NCBI GenBank assembly: GCA_033439295.1
Contig: JAVTLE010000011.1
Span: 930,082-994,081, forward strand
Origin: Deuterostichococcus epilithicus
Lineage: Eukaryota; Chlorophyta; Trebouxiophyceae; Prasiolales; Stichococcaceae
DNA length: 64,000 nucleotides
Direction of reading: 5' to 3'
Position numbers and translations under genes: made by a program. The notes under the pieces are model-generated. The model saw nothing but the letters and a program-made list of their open reading frames with translations, was not told the origin of the DNA and ran no database searches. Of the stretch, positions 44,032 to 54,900 are shown in pieces (positions within the stretch are counted from its first letter, which is position 1; each line of letters opens with the position of its first letter).

Positions 44032-44799
44032 ATGAACTTCGACGCGTCCGCCGACAAGGCCGGCGCAGCGTCCGGCGCAACGTCGGGAGTAAACTGGTAA
44101 GTATTGGGTGATCTGCCTTGCGCTTCTGCTGGTGTCTCTCGCCTCGCAAACGCAGATCTGGCAGCACCCAAGCCGACCCTTGTCATTGCTGCCTTTGCTC
44201 TGAGCAGGCGAAGGTCAGTCGGTCCGCAGCGGCCTGGTGACCTGCTCGACAAGCTAGCGATCAAACAAGCGCCTCGTTGCGGTGTCCGCTTTCCTGGACC
44301 CGCTTTCGTTCGCCTGATCGGGTCGTCAGCAATCACTTCCAAGCCCAGTGCTCACTCTTGCTGCTGCTCCGACAGGGCCGCAGGCTCGCCCTCCTCGCCG
44401 GCCTGGAACATGAGTTCAGTCGCTAGCATCTGGAACACCACGTCATCCGCTCCTACAGCCTCTGAGCAGCCTCCTGCATTGCTTGCTGCGAGCCGCCCTG
44501 GCGGCACGCCTACCCCTGGCGGCATTGGCCCCAGCGCATCCTCCAGCTTCCTGCAATCCAGCGGCGGATACGGCGGGCAGCAGCAGCCGCAGCTGCAGCA
44601 GCAGCAGCAGGGCCTGCAAGGCGCAAACTTTGGTCGCCCCTCTCAGAGCCCAGGGCTGCCGGGCACCGGCCTTGGCAGCATTGGCGACTTTGGGCAGAGC
44701 CGCCGCCTGAACGCGGCGTTGTCAGCCAATGGCAGCCAGCATGGCCAGAATGCGTATGCGCAGTCGCAGTCGCCAAGCTATGCCCAGCAGCAACAGCAA

Positions 44800-44830
<31 letters not shown>

Positions 44831-46917
44831 TGCTGCAGCAGCAGGGCCTGCAAGTCGGGTTCAGCAGCGAGCAGCAGCGCCGCTTCCAGCAGCAGCAGGT
44901 GCGTATGGTACACAGCATGCTGCAACGCCATGCAAACCTATCACAGCGGACGTTCCAACATGAGACGTCGTCATCGCAGTCATTCACATTTGCTCACATC
45001 AAATCACATTTGTTCATCACATTTGTTCACAGTCACATTCCATTTCACCGCATCCGTTTCATTCACATTTGTTTGCAAGATTGATTTGTTTGCAAGATTG
45101 AAGCGTCATTCACTTGCTATGTGTCGCTCATTCATTGAAGCTGGATCCACAGCTCAGCGCAAATCGTCCGCTCAGAACATGTTTCGTTCAGCAGGATCAA
45201 CAACAGTACGCAGCCCAGGGGTTCGGCCAGCGCCACCTGCAGTCCAGCAGCATGCCTGAATTCCCCCAACGCACCAGCTCGCCGCAACCTGGCTCGCTGT
45301 GGCCTAGCAACGCCGGCGCAGGTGTGTTCACAAGCACAAGCCGTGCCATTCTGACCTTGCATTCACTTTGTCATCAGTTGCTGTTGCCATCTGCTCAATG
45401 CGTGAGCCTTGCAATGTTGTGAGCTTCACTGAGCTTTCTGGAAAGTTCACGGCCCATTTCACAAAGCTGCCCTGAAGCGTTTTTCTTGCATGTACAGGTG
45501 GGCAGCCCGGCGGCGGGCTGAACGCCCTGCAGCAGGCAACGCAGCAGCGCGCCCGCTCCCCCGGCTTCTCCTCCCAGTTGGGAAAGCTGCAGGCCCTGCA
45601 GGCACAGCAGCGGCAGCAGGCGCTGCTGCAGCAGCAGGCGCAACAGAGCCTGCNGCTGCAGCGGCAGGCGGCCGCCGCGGGGCAGCCCGGCGGTGGCGGC
45701 CTCGCGCCGCTGCTGCAGCACCAGGCGCTGCTGAAGCAACAGGAGCTGCTGCGGCAGCAGGCGGCGCAGCAGCAGTACCTGCTGCAGCAGCAGGCGCAGC
45801 AGCAGCAGGCTCAGCAACAGCAGCAGGCTCAGCAGCAGCAGCAGCAGCTGCAGGCGCAGACGCTGTACCTGCTGGCGCAGCAGCAGGCGGCTTCGGCCGC
45901 CGCGGCCGCAGCAGCGCGCCAGGTCCATAACTGCTCTTCTCTCGAGTGGTCGGAACTCGTACTGGCTGGACACATGCAACGTTCAGATTTGAGCCTCTGC
46001 TTGCCGCACAAACAGTTTTTACACAAGAACTGTGCGCACACGATGTCCCGTTGATATCGTCCCGTGCAATTGATGCAACACAGGCGCAGCTGGGCAGCGG
46101 CGCCATCTCCCATGCGGCCATCCTGGCCGCCGCACAGCAGGCTGCGACGGCCGCCATTCAGCAGGCCACCGGCCGATCCTTCGGCGGCGCCCAGGGCGGC
46201 AGCTNCNGCGGCGGCGGCCTCGGCGGCGGCAGCGCCCAGGGCGGCGGCTTTGCCGGGCTGCAGGCTGCTGCCGCTGCCGCGGCACAAAATGCGCAGAGCG
46301 CCAACATGCTGGCGGCGGCCCGCCATGGCGCCGGCGCTGCAAAACCGCGCGGCCGCACTACGCCGGCAGGCGGCTATGGTCTCAGCGTGCCACCGCCGCA
46401 GCAGCAGCAGCAGCAGCAGCAGCTGCGCCAGGGCGGCTTTGGCCAGGCTATGCAGGTGCGTCAACGCCAGGCAGCTGCATCCTGATGTCGCTTGTCCCGG
46501 GTCTACCTATTGCAAGTGCACATGTGTGGCGTGACGTCTCGATCATGCTTCTGCATTGCCCATGCACACTCTGCAGGCCTAAAAGCACACCACCTTGCGT
46601 CAGAAGATGTGTCTGCTATGGCGTTCAGACCATTTGACACACTCGGCTTGAATAGCACAGCGACAGCACCGCATGCTTCAGTTGCAGGCGGCCGGTCTTG
46701 CCAGCCGCAGCAACAGCGGGCTGCACAGCGACGGCGGCGCAGCAGCCTACATCCGTCGCGCGCAGTCGTCTCCAGGCGGCATCTCGGGCCCCAGCGGCTA
46801 CTCCCTCGTCAACGGCGGCGGCGGCGGGCTCGGCGGCGCCATGAGCGGCGACCAGCAGCAGGCGCTGCAGCAGGCGCTGGCGCAGCAGCAGGCTCTGCAG
46901 CAGCAGCAGCAGCAGCT

Positions 46918-46956
<39 letters not shown>

Positions 46957-49900
46957 GGGCGGCGGCGGCGGCAACCAGCGTGGCGGCAAGGGCGGCACAC
47001 CAAGCCTGGCGCAGGCACTGCTGGACCCCGAGTGCCAGGGCATCGACACCTCCAGTGCGTCCCTCTCACAAGCTGCAGCGCCCCTGCACAGGCTGCGCAC
47101 TGCCTGCCTTTCGACCATATGTGGCTTGTCGGCCTGCTTCACAGATCAGCGGCGGTCGACTGAAAGGCGAACACCTTATGTGCGAGGTGTGCCACATTGC
47201 ATGCATGCACAGCTGCTCGACAGCTCAACTTTCTTCAGCAGGAAACCCAGCACATTTGGAGTGTCACACATGTGTGAGGCGCTTGATTCTTGGCTGTGAT
47301 GATCTCCCTCAATGTTGTAGTAGATATGGACATCAGAGACCTTTAGGTCGCTGACGATGCAAACCTTGTGGGAATCTCTCTGAGCCAAGAGGCACTCAAG
47401 TAGTCCAGCTTACTCTAGTAGGTCTCTTGGTGCCCTGCCGCCATATTCATGCAGACAGGCACGAGTGTTCTGCTGCTGACCCCGCTGCTGCACCCTCGCG
47501 CTGCTGCCCGCTGCTGATTCTATGTCTGCGCAGCCCTGGGACCTGGACTGCTCGACACCGCTGCACGACACCACTGCCGTGGCCATCGCTTCCTTCGCTC
47601 TCGCCCCCACTTGCGGCACCGCAATGGCACTCGGCTCGGGTTGCTGGCGGTGCTGCAGCAGTGTGGGCCGCACCATATCCTGAAACAGCTGCTGCTGCTG
47701 CCTGCGCAGGCATGACGGTGACGCAGCTGCAGCTGCTGGGGGTGGGGGAGCTTCTCGGCGGCGGCGCCCGCGGTGGCTCCCCGCCCCTGGGCCTCGGCAT
47801 GGTGCTGCCGCCCCGTGTGCTGAACCTGCCCCACATCTCTGGTGCGCGCTTCGCCGTATTCGTCACACAAGTCAACCCCTAAACCCCACCTGTGTGGCTG
47901 GTGTGTTGTGTGTGAGCTGGCGGCCTTCGGACTTCTCGGAGCTTCAAAGTGCCAAGCAGTCCTGTGCACCATGAGCAGCTGCTCAGCTGGGACAACGGGT
48001 CTGCCACTGCATTACGCTCCGCAGACTGCCGTTTCCCGCCAGAAGCAGGGGCGGCCGGATCGCGCTCCTCTGGGCATCTCGACAATGTCAGTCGTACTGA
48101 AGCTGCCAGCCTCGACATTCTCCTAGGCGCCCCACACGCACCAGCGGCACAACCGCTCTTTCATATTTCTGCAGACTATGCGGAGCTGGGTCGGGAGGAG
48201 GCATCGCGCGCGGTGCTGGTGCAGCTCGGCGCGCGCTTCGCTGTGCGTCGCATCTCTGTGGACCTCGCCATCAGTGCCGGTGCGTTTTGCCAGACTCTAG
48301 TTTGGAGGTGGAGCAGCAGCTGAGACCTTCGGGTGACCCGTCCACTGTAGCTGGAAGCAGGGGTGACTTGCCTGTTCAAGACGTGCGGAGACATGACTGG
48401 CCTGGTCACACGGGACAACGGGTTGATCTGGGTGCATCTGAGCTTCAAGCTCAACAGACCTGACCGAGGGCGCGCGATACCCTCATGATCAGACTCATTT
48501 CTCTGCTGTGCTTAGCAGAAGTCCCCTTGCGTGCTACCAAGTCGTCGCCCCTGTGCGGAATTTTGACAGCCTGCGTGCCCGCTGTCTTGCCGAGCCAGTG
48601 AACCTCCGCAATGCAGTTCCCGACAATGCCGACTCACATTGCACCACCGCTTTGCAGGCCTGCTGGGCGGCCTGAGCGCGGGCGACATCAACCTGCTGTC
48701 GCGCGGCCACGCGGAGGCCACGGCGCAGCTGTCGGGCCCCTCGTCCCCGCACCTGGGAGGCCTGGGGCCCCTCGCGCCCGGTGGCGTCGCCGGCGCCGCG
48801 CCGCCGGCGAGCCCGTCCGCAGCCCGCTCCACGGTGCTGGGCCGCCCCGCGTCGGCGTCGCTGGCGGAGGCCGCCGCTGGCGGCTGCGGCTTCAGCATCA
48901 CGCCCCAGGTGGGTGGCGTACCTTTGCGCCTCACAGTGTGCTCCCGCCGTTGCGCACATCAATCGGGATGCAAACTTGCGCTGCCATCTGATGTCCTTGC
49001 TTGCAGCTCGATGGCACTGTCTGAATGCGCCGGCTGTACGTTGCGCCTCTTTGCAGCACAAGTCACTCATTGCCTTCTGCTGTGGGGTCGGCAAGTGGGG
49101 ACCAGCACCGGCTGGCAGCGAGTCGCCCGGCATTCATTGCGTGTCTGCCACTGCCGCAGGGCGCCCCGGGCATCCTGAGCGCGCTGCAGCACCTGGACCT
49201 GGCGCCGCGCGCCTCCGCCGGCGCCTCCGCAGCCTCCGACCTGCTGGCAGAGCTGGAAAATGTCAAGACGCCGCCCGCCGAGGTTGGCGCACCCCCGGGC
49301 CTCAGCGGCGGCGTTGCTGCCTGCGGCGCTGCCCCGGCCGCCAGCGTGCCGCCCGAGCTCGCGGAGTTGGCGGATGCTGAGCCGGACGCCGCCGCGGAGG
49401 CGGCCGACGCCGCCGCGGAGGCCGCCGCGGCCGCAGAGGAGGCGGCTGTGGGCGGTGGGGAGGGCGAGGAGGCAGGCGAGGAAGCTGCCGGCGGCAGCGC
49501 CATTGACGGCGATTGGCCTGACACCGACCCTACGGAGTTTAACGCCGGCAACTTCGGCTTCTTTGGCGGCGGCGCTGCTGAGGACCTCTTGGGCGGTTTG
49601 AGTGATGCCGAGGAGGGTGGCAGAAAGGAGGGCAGTGAGGCGGGAGCCAGCAGCAGGGCCAGCAGCGGCCCCGGCTCGGCCGCTGGGCCTGCTTCCTCCG
49701 AGGCCAGCCCCGCGTCCAGCGGCGGCGACAGCGCCGGCAGCCAGGCGCTGGCGTCCGACGCAGGCTCTGTTGCCGCCGCGCCAGCGGCGGCACCGCAGNN
49801 ANNGGCGCCCATCGGCGTGCCGCCGGCAGCCAGCGCGCCGCTGCCACAGCAGGCGCAGGCGTTCGGGGCCAGCAGCTTCCCACCGGGCCTCATGCCAGGC

Positions 49901-50776
49901 CTCGGTGGCGGCGGCGGCCTGGAGGCCCGCCCCAACAGCCTCTTCGCACGCCTGCGCTCGGGGCAGTCGCCCGCGGACGACGCCGGCGGCATTTTCGGCG
50001 CCGGCAGCGGCAGCGTCAGCGCCGGTCCCTCGCCGCGCGCCCGCAGCGGCGCGCAGGCCTCCGCCTTGGCCGCCCGCCGCGCGCGCCCGCGCCGGGCTCC
50101 GGGCCCCTGGGCGGCCGCTTCACGACCGTCTCCGACTTTGGGGCCGGCGGCCGCGCAGGCGGCGGCCGGCCGCCCACGCCCGCGCAGTTCCGCGGCGCNA
50201 GCCTGCCGGACGGCGGCGGCGACACGTCCGGCATCGGGGGCGGCTTTGGCGACGCGCCGGCTGGCGTGCCGGTCCGCTCCAAGACGCCCGACCCCTCCAT
50301 GATGCAGGTCAGCAATGCCTATGCCATGGCAGCATCCATATGAATGCATGGGATCTCAGAGCAACTTCGAAAGAACACGCATGAAATCATGAATGCCCGG
50401 GATCTCAGAGCAACGCCAAAAGGAGACGCCTTCGCGTGCGCATTCGGCTCGTCATGCATGCACAACCACAGCATGCAAGCGTGTTGATGCAAGGCAAGCA
50501 GGGATATGACATGTCGAGGCTTCCTGTCCGCAGCGTGCCTCTCCCGTGGCGCCGGCGCCGCCTCAGCGCACATACAGCTCTGCCGACGGCGCCGCCGGCG
50601 TGTTTGGCGGCAGCGCTGGTGGGCTGTTCCCTGGTGGCGCGCCGCACGGACCCAGCCCCGCGGCCGCCATCGGGGCGGCCCTGGAGCGACCGCACTCTGC
50701 CTCCTCCGCCGCTGAGGAGGATGTGCACCGCCGTCTGGCTCACCTCGGCACCGGCTTTGGGCCCGGCTTTTTCTGA
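44032..50776 (+). CDS. Large Gln/Ala/Gly-rich low-complexity protein, function unknown
   Basis: The start MNFDASADKAG at 44032 joins through GTAAGT to an exon of about 44376-44899 (AAGSPSSPAW). Further exons are about 45198-45320, 45499-45921, 46083-46455, 46687-47053, several uncertain ones between 47.5 and 48.9 kb, about 49158-50307 and about 50536-50776. Long poly-Gln runs at about 44790-44830, 45780-45850 and 46900-46955 alternate with Gly/Ser and Ala stretches. An acidic Ala/Glu block near 49380-49490 is followed by DGDWPDTDPTEFNAGNFGFF. No folded domain was recognised; the composition suits a transcription or RNA-granule scaffold, which is inference only. The frame ending in RSKTPDPSMMQ at 50307 differs by one base from the frame used before about 50070, so a missing base or sequencing error is likely there. 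Several ambiguous bases occur in this gene. Confidence 0.65.
47289..47389 (+). ncRNA. Intronic C/D-box snoRNA, copy B (host Gln-rich gene)
   Basis: The C box GTGATGA is at 47296-47302 and the D box CTGA at 47380-47383. A perfect 6-bp closing stem (CTTGGC with GCCAAG) brackets them. A second CTGA near 47351 may be a D' box. The guide before the D box, GTGGGAATCTCT, is identical to copy A. It lies in sense orientation in an intron after the exon ending near 47053. The better stem suggests this is the more intact copy. Confidence 0.82.
50340..50429 (+). repeat. 41-bp tandem duplication in an intron
   Basis: Two units of 41 bp, 49 bp apart, agree at about 34 positions (shared GGGATCTCAGAGCAAC). 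They lie just inside the intron that follows the longest exon of the Gln-rich gene. Confidence 0.85.
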
Positions 50777-51987
50777 AACGATGGCGAGAAGGCCCGTGGG
50801 CCATCGTTTGAAGCCGGCGTCCCTGCCCAGGAGGCTCGGCGGCACATGCCATGGAACAAACGGTCGCTGTTCCAGGCGGCGGGCGGCAAGGCAAGTGCCG
50901 CCGGCCGCCAGCGCTGCAAATGCTACAGCCGCCGCTCGGCGGCTGCTGCAGGCATTCCTGTTTCGTCAAGATGGGCGGCGTGATTGTCACCAAGGGGACA
51001 CGACGCCACATCGCGTCACAAGCGGGGGAATTGCCCTGTAGCAGCGGCAACAAAAGACACCTTGGGCGTTTCTCCCCGGGTTTTTGGTCCCACCAAGCCA
51101 TGGCGGGGGGCGCCGCCCGCGTGCGTGGCGCTGGGGCACAGAGACACATACAGGCATGAGATATGACACACCCTAGGTAGACAAACGTGCCCGTGCAGCC
51201 CAGCAGTAGGAGCCGTCAGCATCTCTGTTTCTGAAGCCCCTCGAACGGCGGGGGCAAACCCGACACATCTGTTGTGTATGCGTACTGGGATTATTGCGCT
51301 CGAGTTTCCCCGTTCTCTCCGACATCTCCACTGAGTGTTAGGCAGGGCGGCCACTGCGCGTCACGTCTTGGGGGCACATGCCCGCGGCGCCCGCCTCTGG
51401 TCGACCCCATATTTGTTTCTCCGCCTGCTTTGACGATTGCCGTTCGCAGAGTCGTGTCGCTTTTTGTCGTGTCCTCTGCTTTGATGTTCCAGCCTTTGGT
51501 GAGAGGTTCTAGGGGCTGGGGGTCGGCCGCTGCGCATGGTGCTACTGCATTATGCACTTCGGCTGCTGTGTTTCACGTTTCACGTCGTCTGTAACACTCA
51601 GCTTCCGAAGTGGAATACCTCTGGCACCGACAAAACCTGCTCAGACCCCCAACCGTCCACATTCAAATTCAATTTTGTCCCGGCAAACCCATGCAAGGCC
51701 TCTTGATTGATGCCCCAGCAGCCTCACCGCCGGCTATCAGTTGTCCCGCTTGCACACCTCCACGCACACAGTGCAGCCTGTTGTCAAGTCCTCGTTCACC
51801 CAGCAGCACTGTGCTCTCCTAACCTCCTAACAATTATCAAAAGTCCACGGCAGGCAGGTTTTCACAGTGTCCAGTGTTCGAAGTAGGAATAGTTCTGTGA
51901 GGCACTGCAGTTCGGCAGATCGGATGTTTCATATGTCGTATCGCCCAGCGGGGGGGCTGTGACACGCAGACGTGCGCCGCGCCCATG
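50777..51987. other. Intergenic, convergent 3' ends
   Basis: It lies between the stop of the Gln-rich gene (+) and the MRS2 stop (-). A TGTAA near 51590 could serve the plus-strand transcript. No coding sequence is supported. Confidence 0.55.
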
Positions 51988-54900
51988 CTAGGTGGACACC
52001 ACCTCCGGAATCCACAGCAGCTTCCTGCTCCGGGCGTACAGCATGATCGCCAGGAACATGAGGACGGCGAGCGCCGAGGAGATCAGGAACGCGAGCAGGA
52101 AGTTCCGCTACAAGCGCAGCAACAAGTGTCCGTTACCACCAAAAGCTGCACTCGAAGCATGCAACAGACGGTGTCCCGTCTGCAAGCTGATGTCCATGCA
52201 GCATGGTGCACACTCCGCACCTTGCTGACTTCCGCCGACTGCTCGCTCATCCACGTGGCGAAGTTCATGCCAAACGCGCCAACGACCTGGATGGACAGAA
52301 ATATGCATGCTGCACTTAGCCAGGTGCAGCAGGTAGCGTCAGGGCAGCATTCAAGGGGACCAGCGACATCGGTCAGTCTCTTCAGGAGACTCACCATGGC
52401 GACCGCACCAAAGGCGAGCATGATGGAGTTGACCACAAGCGTCAGCCTGCGCCAGGCACCAGAGTTCTGTGTCTTGACCAATGGTGCGTTCCGGTGTGCT
52501 GTTTCCCAGGAGCGGGTCAGGGACGTGCGCCTCCGCAGGGCTGCATGCGAGCGCAGCAGGCCACAGGGGATTGCCGGTCGCNGCTGACGAGTGGCTTCTG
52601 AAACCGAGGGACCCCGGGGGGAGGGCGATGTCGGCCGCTGCTTGCCACCAGCACTGGCATGTCAGCACATTACAGGAGCAGGGCGAGGGGGGAGGGGGAG
52701 GGGTTGCGGGAGCGCACGCGACGAGACCGTTGCGGCGCTGGTCCAGCAGCACCTCGATGGCGGCCTCCGTGTCGGCGATGCGGGAGCGCGTCGCCACCAG
52801 CCGCCGCAACAGGTCGTCCGCCTGTTTGAAGTACACCTGCATCACGGCAACCCAGGGTTTTCACGCATCTGCCATACTTACTCGGAAAGATTAGATGGGA
52901 TGAACTCACACCAGTGTATGAGTTTTGCACTGCTGCTAGCCACCGAAGCAGTGTGTATGAGTTGCCGGCGCGTGGCTGTGGAGCTGTCGGGTGCACATTC
53001 CCCGAGTCCCTTGCAGTCTGCGGCGGCGGCACGGCGGCGGGCGGCCAGGTCCGCGGGATGGATGCCCGGCGACGCACAGCACCCGCGCACGCATTCGCGC
53101 GGCACGGAGCTTGCGCTGGCTGGTTTCAGGCGGCGAGACGCCGTCTGCAAGCCCTTGCACCGCACCTCGAGCAGACCCTCGCACTCGGAGATGTCGCGCG
53201 GGTCGGGCGGCGAGTGCCCGCGCGCCTCACCGCCGCCGCCGCCGCCGCCGTGTGCCATCGCATAGAGTCCCGCCACCGCCACGTCCTCCAGCGTCAGGCC
53301 CTGCGACAGTCGACAGCCGAGGGTTGTACCTGCATCGCTCAGTCGGAGGTTGGAACCGCACTGTTCAGTCGCAGGCTGAGCTTGAGGCCGATGGAACCGG
53401 CAGCAGAGGTTGCAACTGTGAAGCGGTGTCTGAGGCACTGCAAGCACCAGGTGGCTGCAGGGTGACGCCTGCTGCAGGGTCGATGCGAGGAGAACGTCAC
53501 GCAAGTCAGTGGCAGGGTTCGAGCGAGGGCAGCGGTCCTCGATCTCAAGCACAACGTGTTCAACAACGCTGGCTGGGCGACCATGCCTCGTCGCTGCTGT
53601 TGCCGTCGCGCTGCATGGCCTGCAGCCGAGCCAGCAGCAGGTTGAGGTGCTCCGGAGCTGACTGTGCGGGTCGCAGCGCCCTGCAGGAGAGCAACCCTCC
53701 TCGAGTCAGCCTGTGATACAGCCAAAATCTTCAACATTCGCATCACCGATGCGGCAGCGGTTGGGAACAACACAAGAAACCAAGAAAACCAATGGATCGG
53801 TAGGTGTGCACGTCAGCCGGCTGCGGACGCGGTTGCGGGATCAGGTGGTGGCCAACAACTTTCAGGTCCGGAATTTTCAACCGCTAGAGTCATGATGTGG
53901 CCCGCGACCACACCTCGGATCGTCCCCTGCGGCATGCCGCGCCTCCTGCATCGAGCTCCTCAGGTGCTGCACCGCCGGGCGGCGGCGCTCGCCGCCGTCC
54001 GCGCCCACTCCTTCCGTTTCCACTGCTTCCGGCGCCTCTGCGCCGTCCCCCACGCCGCCGCCCGCCTCCATTTCGGAGGCGCTGGCGACAGCGGCGCTCG
54101 CGTGGCGGGCCGCCGCCCTGCCGTGCTCGGCGTGATGGCCTGCGGTGCGACCCTCCGCCGGGGAATGTTCGACGCCGCCCTCCTCGGCGTCGTGCGGAGC
54201 GCCGTCCCTGCCCGCGGCGCCGGCTCCCTTGCTGTCGCCGTCACCATGCTGCCCATGGCGGCCCGCCGCTGCCGCCGCCCGCTTTGCGGTGGCCTCCTTC
54301 TGCTGCGCCCGCCGCCCTAGGTACATGTCCTGCGTCGCGCATCAAGCACTTGCGCACTTGGCCAACCCTGCGCTACTCCCACCACCACCCTGCTCGCTGG
54401 ATGTGCACATGCCAGCAGTGAAGTCGGATGCCGCCAGTCTCACTGGCACAGCAGAGATGAGGATTCATGGCCTAGGGGCAGCACATGGCGATACTGCCAC
54501 CCACTGGAGCGGCAAGTTCAGCAACACAAGGCGCGGCGCTGCGCTTGCGGCTGTCAGGGCCCCGAGGTGGGCAGCTCTCACAGGGCTCAGCACCGGCATG
54601 GACCGTATTGCCGAGGAGCTGAAGCACGGCAGCAAACAGATGTAGATAGGGTTTAGGGTCTTGGCCCCACCAGCAAGTCCTGGTCGTCGTCCAGCTGCTG
54701 CCGGACCGTTGATGAAGTCTAGCAGAGTTTTAGGTTAGTGCTTTTGTGTGCAGGTTGCGGGGTTTCACACGCACCAGCATGTCTTGGTCGTCGTCCAGAG
54801 TCTCCTCCAGCTCCTGCCGCACCTTCGCCACCCGCTGGATGAGCGCGGACAGCGCCGCCTTGGTCGCCCGCATGTTCTCAAGCTCCTCGTCGGTGAGCTG

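Noticed and set aside
44980-45110. Repeated CACATTTG/TTCA motifs in an intron of the Gln-rich gene
   Set aside because: It is a short, irregular low-complexity run. The spacing is not CRISPR-like and there is no conserved unit.
47835-48250. Similarity between 47835-47860 and 48225-48250 (GCGCGCTTCGC)
   Set aside because: The match is short and confined to GC-rich sequence, and no exon edge is firmly known there, so it was not counted among the exon-edge copies.
49063-50349. 428-codon open frame on the minus strand
   Set aside because: It is the antisense of the Ala/Gly/Ser-rich exon of the Gln-rich gene. GC-rich repeats leave complementary frames open, and the predicted protein is pure low complexity with no splice support.
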